NCBI GenBank assembly: GCA_017453505.1
Contig: JAFTEU010000095.1
Coordinates: 1-32,066, forward strand
From: Muribaculaceae bacterium
Lineage (GTDB): Bacteria; Bacteroidota; Bacteroidia; Bacteroidales; Muribaculaceae
Reading direction: 5' to 3'
DNA length: 32,066 bases
This document shows positions 1 through 6,586 of this stretch, in pieces. Below the pieces are notes generated by a model. That model worked only from the letters and a program-made list of their open reading frames with translations, did no database searches and had not been told where the DNA came from. The number at the start of each line of letters is the position of its first letter. Within the stretch, counting starts at the first letter, position 1. The position numbers and the translations under genes were made by a program.

Positions 1-403
1 ATGCAGGGGGAAAGGGGGTGGTATGCATCCCTGGGATGAAAATTGAACCCAAGGAGCACAGAAACCGCACTTTCAAGCTATGAAAATGATAATCAACACG
101 AAATTACCGCCAAACTAATTCTCTTGCGGATTTAAGGCATTTGAGAAACTACTTTTCCACGTCTTGCTTCTACTTGTTGGGTAAAAAAGGGACGGTTCTT
201 TTGATGTAATTTTTGGGGAAATGAAGGCTGCGAGGGCGGTGCATCATTGGGACGGGTCTTGTTGATGGCGTCGCTTCGCTTTGGCAATCAAAAGAACACG
301 TCCCAACTGATAGCACCCATGCTTTTATGCGAGCCCAATCTGATTAACTTGGGTAGGAATCGGCAATTTGGGTAAAAGAAACCGCTCTTTTGATAGTTGA
401 CGA
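1..403. other. Non-coding leader region
   Basis: No convincing gene is seen here on either strand. The stretch is moderately AT-rich and contains several related pieces of the motif gggacggttcttttg, at 189-203, 249-266 and in inverted form at 286-303, plus a weaker version near 370-395. The stretch ends in the promoter of the reductase gene. The first 180 bases show nothing I can name. Confidence 0.6.
189..303. repeat. Degenerate palindromic repeat (gggacggttctttt family)
   Basis: The arm at 189-206 pairs with the arm at about 286-303 with a single one-base bulge. A second, poorer copy (249-270) lies inside and can also pair with the same right arm. The core gggacggttctttt is the same as in the perfect hairpin at the end of the window (32000-32066), so these look like old, decayed copies of one dispersed repeat family. 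That relation is inferred from shared sequence only. Confidence 0.6.
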
Positions 404-426
404 GTGGGGTTTTGTTTATTACTTTG
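397..426 (+). promoter_or_regulatory. Bacteroidota-type promoter of the RibD-like reductase
   Basis: A -33 TTG (397-399) is followed after 19 bases by TTACTTTG (419-426), one mismatch from the phylum -7 consensus TAnnTTTG. Transcription would start near 433. This rules out the upstream in-frame ATG at 404 and supports the start at 464. Confidence 0.6.
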
Positions 427-463
427 CAGAACGAAAACAATCATCATAACTAAAACGATCAAA

Positions 464-1153
464 ATGGAAACAAGACCTTATATTATCTGCCACATGATGG
501 CATCGCTCGACGGCAGGATTGACTGCGACATGACGGAGCAGATCGATGACACTAACCACTATTATGAGGCGCTAGACCAGTTGGAATGCCCCTCGGTCAT
601 GGAGGGCAAAATCACCCTAGTCAAGCACTCGGCCCTGCCCGGTTTCTTCCAGGGGACCCATCCATACAAGGAGGCTGGACGGCAAGTCTATAAGGCCGTC
701 GAGGCCGAGGGTTACGCCATCGGTGTAGATACCAGCGGCTCCCTGCTGTGGGGCGACGACACGACAGAGCACTTCGGCAAACCGCTGCTGATGATCCTCT
801 CGGAAAATGCCAGCGAAGAATATCTCGCCTACTTGAACAGCAAGCAGATTTCTTACCTCACCATTGGGCAAGACTCCATCGACCTGAAGGCTGCGATGGA
901 AATCCTGCGCAGTGAGTTTGGCGTTGAGCGGCTGGCGGTTGTCGGCGGCGGACACATCAACGGCTCGATGCTGGATTTGGGGCTGATTGACGAGGTGAGC
1001 ATGATGTACGGCTACGGCATCGACGGTCGTGAGGGCATGGCAGCCGCCTTTGACGGCAGGCCCAAGAGCCGCGGCCCCGTGCGATTGACGTTCAAGTCGG
1101 TCACCGAGCAAGACGGCATCGTGTGGATGCGCTACCTGGTGGGCCGCCCATGA
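464..1153 (+). CDS. RibD C-terminal domain / dihydrofolate reductase family protein
   Basis: This 229-residue protein has the fold signature of the RibD C-terminal (pyrimidine reductase, DHFR-like) family. The N-terminal MMASLDGRID segment is the conserved first strand and substrate loop. Near residue 170 the glycine-rich VVGGGHINGSML segment is the NADPH-binding turn, followed by LGLIDEV. The family reduces pterin- or pyrimidine-like substrates with NAD(P)H; the substrate here cannot be read from sequence, and the deaminase half of bifunctional RibD is absent. Stand-alone members are often not riboflavin enzymes. The start at 464 is chosen because a promoter lies at 397-426 and the conserved domain begins directly after it; an in-frame ATG at 404 would add 20 residues unlike the family. 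It stands alone, with its own promoter, 140 bases before the next gene. Confidence 0.85.
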   Translation: METRPYIICHMMASLDGRIDCDMTEQIDDTNHYYEALDQLECPSVMEGKITLVKHSALPGFFQGTHPYKEAGRQVYKAVEAEGYAIGVDTSGSLLWGDDTTEHFGKPLLMILSENASEEYLAYLNSKQISYLTIGQDSIDLKAAMEILRSEFGVERLAVVGGGHINGSMLDLGLIDEVSMMYGYGIDGREGMAAAFDGRPKSRGPVRLTFKSVTEQDGIVWMRYLVGRP

Positions 1154-1230
1154 TGATCCCGCATGGTGTTAACCACTTTCAATAAAACTTATTTAGTCTT
1201 AAATCTCACCGACGGGGCGGCACGATGCGC

Positions 1231-1260
1231 TTGCCCTATCGGTTTGTTATACTACATTTG
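1231..1260 (+). promoter_or_regulatory. Bacteroidota-type promoter of the thioredoxin-like gene
   Basis: TTG (1231-1233), 19-base spacer, then TACATTTG (1253-1260), a perfect match to TAnnTTTG. Transcription should begin near 1267, so the in-frame ATG at 1225 is not usable and the start is 1294. Confidence 0.75.
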
Positions 1261-1293
1261 TGGCATCTTATTAACCAAAACGAACTGAATAAA

Positions 1294-2055
1294 ATGAAAA
1301 AAGCAACTACAATTCTGCTGACTCTACTTGCCGCAGTCTTGACTTTTACCGCCATGGCCCAGGAGGATGGAAGCGCCATTCAAGCCAAGGTAATAATCAA
1401 TGGTTATTTCTTCACCGAGACTCCAGAGGTCACCGATTGCGGCAGTCCGTCAATCATCAGGGTCGATGATGGGCAGAAGAACCGCATGATTGCCTATATC
1501 TACCCCAGCGAGTTACCAGAATCCATCACCAGTCAAGCCATACCTGTCGAAAAGGTGTTTCACGGTCAGGCATTCCTCGACAAGTATAACCAGGGGCGGG
1601 AAATGATACAGGTGACCAGCCAGTCGAGCGATTTGGCAAAACCTGTTGTTGGAGAACCGTTCCCCGCCTTCAGCGAGAAGGACGTTGACGGCAAGATGTG
1701 GACCAATGAGGACGTTAAGGGCAAGGTGTGGGTGCTGAACATGTGGTATCAGGGCTGTGGTCCTTGCCGCAAGGAAATGCCCGAACTCTCGACCTGGCGT
1801 GAACAGTTCCCCGACGTGATGTTCTTCTCGGCAACCTATCATGACGAAGCCTTGACCCGTAAAATTACAGAGCAGCACCACTTCACTTGGACCCATCTCA
1901 TCGAGGCCCGTGACATGATGTCATGGATACAAGGTCAAGGATTCCCGCTGACTATCGTGGTGGACAAGCAGGGCATTGTGCGCCATCTGGTTCACGGCAC
2001 TAACAGAGAGAAGCGAGCCGCAATCCTCGACTGCATCCGCCTGCTCGATCAATAA
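1294..2055 (+). CDS. Exported TlpA-like thioredoxin-fold protein
   Basis: This 253-residue protein starts with a clear signal peptide (residues 1-22: lysines, a long hydrophobic run, then AMAQ). Residues 24-115 form a family-specific N-terminal region I do not recognise. Residues 116-253 are a TlpA/ResA-type thioredoxin domain: the entry motif VGEPFPAFS, a WYQGCGPCRKE active site with Cys155 and Cys158, and a cis-proline in GFPLTIVVD. Such proteins act in the periplasm as thiol-disulfide reductases, often in cytochrome maturation or oxidative damage repair; no partner is evident nearby. An in-frame ATG at 1225 was rejected because the promoter at 1231-1260 lies downstream of it and the signal peptide starts at 1294. 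The next gene follows after 9 bases, so the two are probably co-transcribed. Confidence 0.85.
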   Translation: MKKATTILLTLLAAVLTFTAMAQEDGSAIQAKVIINGYFFTETPEVTDCGSPSIIRVDDGQKNRMIAYIYPSELPESITSQAIPVEKVFHGQAFLDKYNQGREMIQVTSQSSDLAKPVVGEPFPAFSEKDVDGKMWTNEDVKGKVWVLNMWYQGCGPCRKEMPELSTWREQFPDVMFFSATYHDEALTRKITEQHHFTWTHLIEARDMMSWIQGQGFPLTIVVDKQGIVRHLVHGTNREKRAAILDCIRLLDQ

Positions 2056-2064
2056 CAGTCTGTT

Positions 2065-2877
2065 TTGACACGCTTATTTTCAATACTCCTGGCTGCCATC
2101 ATCGCCCATTGTGCGACAGCACAGACTATTATTACCGGGCGTGTTTCCAATGAGCAAGGCGAGGCCGTCGAATATGCCACCGTAGCGCTTGCGGGTGACA
2201 CCATCGGCACACTGGCCGATGCCCAAGGGCATTTTACCCTAGCAATACCCATTGGCAAAAAGAACGATTTGGTCATCACTCACGTCTCTTATGACAGAGC
2301 AACAATACCCCACTCCACCTATAGCGTGGGCAAGCCGCTGACCATCATCGTCAAGGACAAAAATGTGAAACTGGATGAAGTAGTCGTGGGCAAGAAGAAC
2401 AAATTGAAGAACATTCTGGGCAAGAAATTGCCTGGGCCGTCAGGCAGTTTCCGTGGCAAGTGGCAGGAAAATCGGCTGGAATGGGGACCGACATTCAAGG
2501 TCAAGAAAGATTGGGTCGTGAGTGATATCTTTTTCACCATCAAGAAGAGCACCTACAGTCGATGTGTCCTCAGTTTCACCATCTATGAGATCAGGGGCAA
2601 GGAATATATCAATATTCTCAACAAACCCATCTACAAAACAGTCACAGCAACCGATTACAAGACCAAACTCGCCGTCCAACCCAATGAAAACATCGTTCTC
2701 AAGGCCGGCAAGCAGTATTACGTGAGTGTCACCATCGTTGACAGTGACGATAGCGGCATACTGGAATTCAACTCACAGTTGAGAAGTTGCATTGCCCGCC
2801 ACCTCTCCGCAGGCAAGACGCGCAAACTGCCAGCAGGCCCCACCATCACCCTCATGGGCTACGAATTGAGCCGATAA
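2065..2877 (+). CDS. Exported protein with carboxypeptidase-regulatory-like domain
   Basis: This 270-residue protein has a signal peptide (1-19, ending in ATAQ). Residues 21-105 form a carboxypeptidase-D regulatory-like beta domain: ITGRVSNEQGEAVEYATVAL, then GTLADAQGHFTL and LVITHVSYD. The domain is the same type that precedes the plug in SusC/TonB-dependent receptors, and here too it ends in KLDEVVVGKK. No barrel follows; instead there is a basic segment and a beta-rich C-terminal domain of about 155 residues that I cannot assign. The start is a TTG at 2065: an in-frame TAA, the stop of the previous gene at 2053-2055, lies just upstream, and no ATG or GTG precedes the signal peptide. The 9-base spacing suggests an operon with the thioredoxin-like gene. 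It is probably a periplasmic or outer-membrane-associated protein; function unknown. Confidence 0.75.
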   Translation: MTRLFSILLAAIIAHCATAQTIITGRVSNEQGEAVEYATVALAGDTIGTLADAQGHFTLAIPIGKKNDLVITHVSYDRATIPHSTYSVGKPLTIIVKDKNVKLDEVVVGKKNKLKNILGKKLPGPSGSFRGKWQENRLEWGPTFKVKKDWVVSDIFFTIKKSTYSRCVLSFTIYEIRGKEYINILNKPIYKTVTATDYKTKLAVQPNENIVLKAGKQYYVSVTIVDSDDSGILEFNSQLRSCIARHLSAGKTRKLPAGPTITLMGYELSR

Positions 2878-3312
2878 CGGGTGAAAACGGGTAAATTTTG
2901 GCACACTTTCGCCCATTATCAGTCTTTAGAATCTATTCAGCGATTTCAACTCACGCAAAGTCGCGAATCCGCTAAGACATTGGTTTATAAGGAGTTTACA
3001 TTTATTCTACTTGTAATCATTTGTTTCTTGATACGGATTCTCAACTCTCTGGTTCTTGTTATTAATAAACAATAAACTCCTTAATATTAAAAACTTAGCG
3101 ACTTCGCGGCTTAGCGTGAATTTGCGAATAAGCGTTTTGGCTGAACAGTCACAATCTTTTGAGAACTTGACATAATAGGGGATCAGGTTTTTTTATTGAC
3201 AATTTAATGCTATGTCGCGAAAAAGTTGTAAATTAGCGGTGAAATTGAATTTGCTTAGACAACAATTTGATTAACCACTTAAATACTAACAATTTAACCA
3301 ATTAATTTTACA
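2878..3312. other. Intergenic region with inverted repeat, upstream of pepD
   Basis: No credible gene is present. A 64-codon GTG-initiated frame at 2881-3075 runs through the inverted repeat and has no family signature. The region holds the interrupted inverted repeat at 2948-3122 and then an AT-rich leader before pepD. I see no perfect TAnnTTTG box there; TGAATTTG at 3246-3253 and TAAATTAG at 3229-3236 are the closest candidates, and neither has a well-spaced TTG. Confidence 0.6.
2948..3122. repeat. 175-bp interrupted inverted repeat
   Basis: The outer arms, 2948-2976 and 3094-3122, match as reverse complements at 24 of 29 positions; the right arm reads cttagcgacttcgcgg and continues ttagcgtgaatt. 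A second, perfect 11-base pair of arms lies inside: taaggagttta at 2988-2998 against taaactcctta at 3073-3083. The centre (2999-3072) is AT-rich and unpaired. The layout resembles a small non-autonomous insertion or a structured intergenic repeat. I see no transposase and no clear target-site duplication. Confidence 0.65.
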
Positions 3313-4791
3313 ATGCAAGTAAAAGATCTGAATCCGCAGGCTGTGTGGTCTATCTTTCATGAGATCACCCAGGTGCCCCGTCCCAGCGGCAACGAGGAAG
3401 GCAAGTTAGACAAGATCCGTGCATGGCTCATCGACTTTGCCAAGAAGCACAATCTGGAATACAAGGTTGACAAGACCGGTAACGTGGCTATCTTCAGGCC
3501 CGCTGCTCCTGGCTACGAGAACTGCAAGGGCATCGTGCTACAAGGCCACATGGACATGGTAGCCGAGAAAGGTCCCGGCTCAAACCACAACTTTGATACC
3601 GACCCCATCGAGACCATCATTGATGGTGAGTGGGTACGTGCCAACAACACCACGCTGGGTGCTGACGACGGTATGGGCCTGGCTATTGCCCTGGCAGCCG
3701 TCATCGAGCCGACACTGCAATGTGGTCCCCTGGAGGCCCTCGCCACCGTTGACGAGGAGACCGGCCTGACCGGTGCCAGCAACATCGAGGCCGACATGCT
3801 CGTGGGTGACTACCTGCTCAACCTCGACGAGGAGGAAGATGGCGTTATCACCATGGGCTGTGCCGGTGGTCTGGTGAGCATCTTCAAGTTCAACTACAAG
3901 CCCGAGGCCGCACCCAAGGATCGCGTTTACTTCGAGATCAAGTTTGAGCACTTCCACGGCGGTCACAGCGGTGCCGACATCCACATGGGCTTCGCCACCA
4001 CGACCAAGCTGAGCAGCCGTCTGTTGTGGAACATCGGTGCCGAGATGGACTATGTGCTGGCCTGCATCGATGCCGGTAACCTGCACAATGCCATCGCTCA
4101 TGCCGCTACCGTTGTTGTCGGCGTTAAGCCCGAGGACAAGGAGAAGCTGAGCGTCGTGCTCAACACCTTCATCGCCGAGGTGAAGAACGAGTACAAGCGC
4201 ACCGAGCCCAAGATGGAAATCACCTGCAAGAGTGTGGACGTTCCCGAGACCATCATCGACACCGACACCGCCCGCCGCGTTGTTGACGCCGTCTATGCAG
4301 CACCTCACGGCATCGATGCCATGAGCATGGAGATTGAAGGCCTCGTCGAGACCTCGACCAACCTCGCCAGCGTGAAGATGCGCGAGGGCAACCAGATCGT
4401 TATCGAGATGTTCCACCGCTCATCGATCGAGAGTGGCAAGTATGACCTGACCCACAGGTGCGAGACTATCTTCCGCCTGGCAGGTGCCGACGAGATCATC
4501 AGCGAAGGTGGCTACCAGGGCTGGGAGCCCATCGCCGACAGCCACCTGCTGTCAGTAGCCAAGGACTCTTGGGAGAAGCTCTTCGGTGTTCGTCCCGAGG
4601 TTCGCGCCATCCACGCTGGCCTGGAGTGCGGTCTGTTCCTGAAGGCCCGTCCCGACATGGAGATGATCAGTTTCGGTCCCACGCTGCGTGACGTTCACTC
4701 GCCCGCCGAGCGCTGCCACATCCCCGCCGTTGACAAGGCATGGAAGCAGGTTCAGAACATCCTCAAGGTCATTGCCGAGGAGAGCAAGTAA
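3313..4791 (+). CDS. pepD: Aminoacyl-histidine dipeptidase (M20 family PepD)
   Basis: This 492-residue protein is a cytosolic non-specific dipeptidase of the M20 metallopeptidase clan, which cleaves dipeptides such as Xaa-His using two metal ions. The metal-binding residues are all visible: His79 in QGHMDMV, Asp118 in GADDGMG, Glu149 beside the catalytic base Glu148 in DEETGLTG, Asp172 in LNLDEE, and a C-terminal histidine in HAGLECG. The lid and dimerisation domain carries FHGGHSGADIH. Length and motif spacing match the family. It begins VKDLNPQAVW, typical for Bacteroidota members. It stands alone with a long leader and its own terminator (4818-4860). The codon choice is biased to C- and G-ending codons more than in the preceding genes, consistent with good expression. 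Confidence 0.96.
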   Translation: MQVKDLNPQAVWSIFHEITQVPRPSGNEEGKLDKIRAWLIDFAKKHNLEYKVDKTGNVAIFRPAAPGYENCKGIVLQGHMDMVAEKGPGSNHNFDTDPIETIIDGEWVRANNTTLGADDGMGLAIALAAVIEPTLQCGPLEALATVDEETGLTGASNIEADMLVGDYLLNLDEEEDGVITMGCAGGLVSIFKFNYKPEAAPKDRVYFEIKFEHFHGGHSGADIHMGFATTTKLSSRLLWNIGAEMDYVLACIDAGNLHNAIAHAATVVVGVKPEDKEKLSVVLNTFIAEVKNEYKRTEPKMEITCKSVDVPETIIDTDTARRVVDAVYAAPHGIDAMSMEIEGLVETSTNLASVKMREGNQIVIEMFHRSSIESGKYDLTHRCETIFRLAGADEIISEGGYQGWEPIADSHLLSVAKDSWEKLFGVRPEVRAIHAGLECGLFLKARPDMEMISFGPTLRDVHSPAERCHIPAVDKAWKQVQNILKVIAEESK

Positions 4792-4817
4792 TCCCTAGCA
4801 GAGACCAACAGACAACC

Positions 4818-4860
4818 TCAAGCCGGTCACACCTAGAGTGTACCGGCTTGATTTCTTATT
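4818..4860 (+). terminator. Intrinsic terminator of pepD
   Basis: A perfect 10-base stem, tcaagccggt (4818-4827) with accggcttga (4842-4851), is followed by a T-rich tail, 27 bases after the pepD stop codon. Confidence 0.8.
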
Positions 4861-4879
4861 ATTGGTGTCTGGGGAAAGT

Positions 4880-5112
4880 CCCGTTAGGGACGACCAGGGC
4901 ATAGGCAGGGGTGTAACGAGGCGAAGCCGAGTGAAACCCCTGTGGGCAATTTGAAAAGACGTCCTAGCCCCATCGGGGCGACAGGCTTAGCATCAGCGAC
5001 TTACTGTCGCCCCGATGGGGCTAAATATTGGTCGGGGGCGACACGATGCAGGGGTTCCGTTCGGCTTTGCCTCACTTCACCGCCTGCCTATGCCCTGGCC
5101 AGCCCTAACGGG
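4880..5112. repeat. Nested long inverted repeat (two pairs of arms)
   Basis: The outer arms are about 63 bases each: 4880-4942 begins cccgttaggg and ends gaaacccctg; 5049-5112 is its reverse complement with scattered changes. Both carry the core ccagggcataggcagg. Between them lies a second, perfect inverted repeat (4965-5023, listed separately). The whole unit is GC-rich and could form a very stable cruciform or RNA. It carries no gene. It looks like a non-autonomous dispersed palindromic element; no target-site duplication or transposase is visible. Confidence 0.8.
4965..5023. repeat. Perfect 20-bp inverted repeat inside the larger palindrome
   Basis: The arm 4965-4984 (tagccccatcggggcgac and two more bases) is exactly reverse-complemented at 5004-5023, with a 19-base loop. 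The arm itself contains a short palindrome, ccccatcgggg. It sits centrally between the outer arms of the 4880-5112 element. Confidence 0.9.
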
Positions 5113-5242
5113 CTTCAGAGCAAGTCCCATTACACGAAACCACCTGTACGATATTGTTTTCAATGTGTTTATGGATCCTTTGCGATTTTTCCCAGGATAC
5201 CATTAATTTCTTATAACGCCACAATACCCGCGCTATCAAGCA

Positions 5243-5274
5243 AAGCCGCTGGAATCTCCCAACTCCAGCGGCTT
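5243..5274 (-). terminator. Hairpin downstream of the DUF3127 gene
   Basis: A perfect 11-base stem, aagccgctgga (5243-5253) with tccagcggctt (5264-5274), lies 45 bases past the minus-strand stop codon. The T tract on the minus strand is short, so termination is likely but not certain. Confidence 0.55.
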
Positions 5275-5319
5275 CATTCAATTTATAGATGTAAAATGCT
5301 TGTTGTGTGCGTCGTTTTT

Positions 5320-5736
5320 TTAGAACGGCAGGTCGTCACCAGCCTGACCGAAGTCGTCACCAGCGGGAGGCATCGGTGCAGGGGCTGCCATGCCGGCCTC
5401 GGGGGCAGGAGCGGGAGCGGGAGCAGCGGCAGCGGGTGGATAGGGTGCGGGAGCACCAGCCACAGCGGGATCCTCCTTAACGGCCTTGAAGCCACGGATG
5501 TCGGTGTACCAGCGGCCATTGAACTCACGGCTCTCGATATCATAGCTCAGGGTGATGACATCACCCACCTCAAGAGGGAACTGGTCGGCGCGATCGCCGA
5601 AGAAGTCAAACTTCACCTTGCGTGGATAACTGTCGAGGGTCTCGAGAACATATTCCTGCTTTTTCCACTGGTTGCCGGCCTTGGATACGCCGCCCTGCGG
5701 TTCCATCTTCTGGATGATTTTTCCTTTAATGTCCAT
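5320..5736 (-). CDS. DUF3127 family protein with SSB-like acidic C-terminal tip
   Basis: This 138-residue protein has three parts. Residues 1-86 are a DUF3127 domain, probably an OB-like beta fold (MDIKGKIIQK, QEYVLETLD, VKFDFFGDRAD, VGDVITLSYDIESREFNG, WYTDIRGFKA). Residues 88-125 are a proline/alanine-rich flexible linker. The last 12 residues are acidic and end in GDDLPF. This arrangement (OB-type core, disordered linker, acidic tip ending in a hydrophobic Pro-Phe) is that of bacterial single-stranded DNA-binding protein, whose DDDIPF tail recruits repair enzymes. DUF3127 proteins are found in Bacteroidota and their role is not established, so nucleic-acid binding is inference. It is a single-gene unit with its own promoter (5774-5805) and probable terminator (5243-5274). 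Confidence 0.85.
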   Translation of the reverse strand: MDIKGKIIQKMEPQGGVSKAGNQWKKQEYVLETLDSYPRKVKFDFFGDRADQFPLEVGDVITLSYDIESREFNGRWYTDIRGFKAVKEDPAVAGAPAPYPPAAAAPAPAPAPEAGMAAPAPMPPAGDDFGQAGDDLPF

Positions 5737-5773
5737 TTTTAGTCTTTTTTAATGGTTTTGTTTTTTGTGACCG

Positions 5774-5805
5774 CAAAGATAATAAATCATTTCCACTTGC
5801 CCAAA
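5774..5805 (-). promoter_or_regulatory. Bacteroidota-type promoter of the DUF3127 gene
   Basis: On the minus strand, TTTG (5805-5802), a 20-base spacer, then TATCTTTG (5781-5774), a perfect -7 box. The leader would be about 30 bases, AT-rich, with no Shine-Dalgarno. Confidence 0.75.
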
Positions 5806-5875
5806 AGAATTTATTAACAACCTCCCCAAAACGATACGTTTTTGCTAAGTAAGTCATGCTCCAAGTCACAAATAG

Positions 5876-6538
5876 TCAATCATTCATGTCATCGCTAACG
5901 ATGAGGCACTTGCCATCGTGGTACTGGAGATTGACGACACCCATGCTGTGGAGAGCCACCACAATGCGGGTGGCGCTCTCCTCACTGATGTGGGCCAGCT
6001 TCATGTATCCGTCCAGGGTGATGCCACCGTGCGAGCGCAGGTAGTCAAGCAAGACCTGTTCCCGTTGGCTGTAGCTGATGGTCTCAGCCGTGCGTTCCTC
6101 GGCACTGGCTGTTTCCTGGCTCATGATGCGCTCATGCAGACGGGAGGCGAGCATGTTCTCGTCGGCGACACGGTAATAAACGTGCCACACCCCATTATCG
6201 TCGGGTGCCTCGACGGGTTTCTCCTGAGCCTCGGGAATGTCGGCCTTGACGACCGACTTGCCATTGATGTTGTAGACCTTGAAACTCACCCGCTGTTCGG
6301 GACGGCAATACATCTGCGCCGCAGTCTCGATCATGTAGATTTCCTCGTCGCTGCGCACGCCGGCGATATTACCATTGTCCTTTACACCGATGAGCAAGTG
6401 GCCGCCACTGTTGTTGGCAAAGGCGGCTATTGAGCGGGCAATCTTGCGTGCATCGGTAATCTGATACTTGAAATCTTGATGCTCGTGTTCGCCCTCAAGG
6501 ATAAGGTCTTGTATATAATGGCTCTTCTTGGTCTTCAT
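5876..6538 (-). CDS. AlbA_2 (Schlafen-type) ATP-binding domain protein
   Basis: This 220-residue protein has an AlbA_2 domain in residues 1-135: GEHEHQDFKYQI (the conserved acidic-Phe-Lys strand), IARSIAAFANNSGGHLLIGV and KDNGNIAGV, then a strand ending VYYRVADENMLAS. Residues 150-220 look like a winged-helix module (YSQREQVLLDYLRSHGGITLD onward). Proteins of this type are common in Bacteroidota and are usually described as putative transcriptional regulators or nucleic-acid-binding proteins; the exact role is unknown. It lies 48 bases downstream of the SGNH hydrolase on the same strand, so it may be the last gene of the run that begins with the surA-like gene, though no promoter or terminator could be identified in the gap. 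The first ATG is used. Confidence 0.8.
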   Translation of the reverse strand: MKTKKSHYIQDLILEGEHEHQDFKYQITDARKIARSIAAFANNSGGHLLIGVKDNGNIAGVRSDEEIYMIETAAQMYCRPEQRVSFKVYNINGKSVVKADIPEAQEKPVEAPDDNGVWHVYYRVADENMLASRLHERIMSQETASAEERTAETISYSQREQVLLDYLRSHGGITLDGYMKLAHISEESATRIVVALHSMGVVNLQYHDGKCLIVSDDMND

Positions 6539-6586
6539 TTTTTATCATGTTTTTAACAGGCCTGCGGCTGACCTATAGCCAACGAA

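Larger units (their letters stand above)
4792..5319. other. Convergent intergenic region with terminators and a large palindrome
   Basis: This 528-base gap separates pepD (+) from the DUF3127 gene (-). In order it holds the pepD terminator (4818-4860), a nested inverted repeat (4880-5112), about 130 bases without visible structure (5113-5242), and a hairpin at 5243-5274 that probably ends transcription of the minus-strand gene. Long frames crossing it (for example + strand 4942-5742) read through repeat arms and antisense of the DUF3127 gene and have no family signature. Confidence 0.75.

Noticed and set aside
2881-3075. 64-codon GTG-initiated frame after the regulatory-domain gene
   Set aside because: It lies on the inverted repeat, has low-complexity composition and no recognisable domain; most likely not translated.
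4965-5023. Possible CRISPR or terminator
   Set aside because: There is a single palindrome without regular spacers, and it is not followed by a T tract; the pepD terminator is already at 4818-4860.
5395-5460. GC-rich tandem-looking stretch (gggagcgggagcggg)
   Set aside because: It encodes the Pro/Ala linker of the DUF3127 protein on the minus strand, so the repeat is explained by protein composition.
4942-5742. Long plus-strand reading frame of 266 codons across the palindrome
   Set aside because: It runs through repeat arms and then antisense to the DUF3127 gene; no family signature and no promoter.
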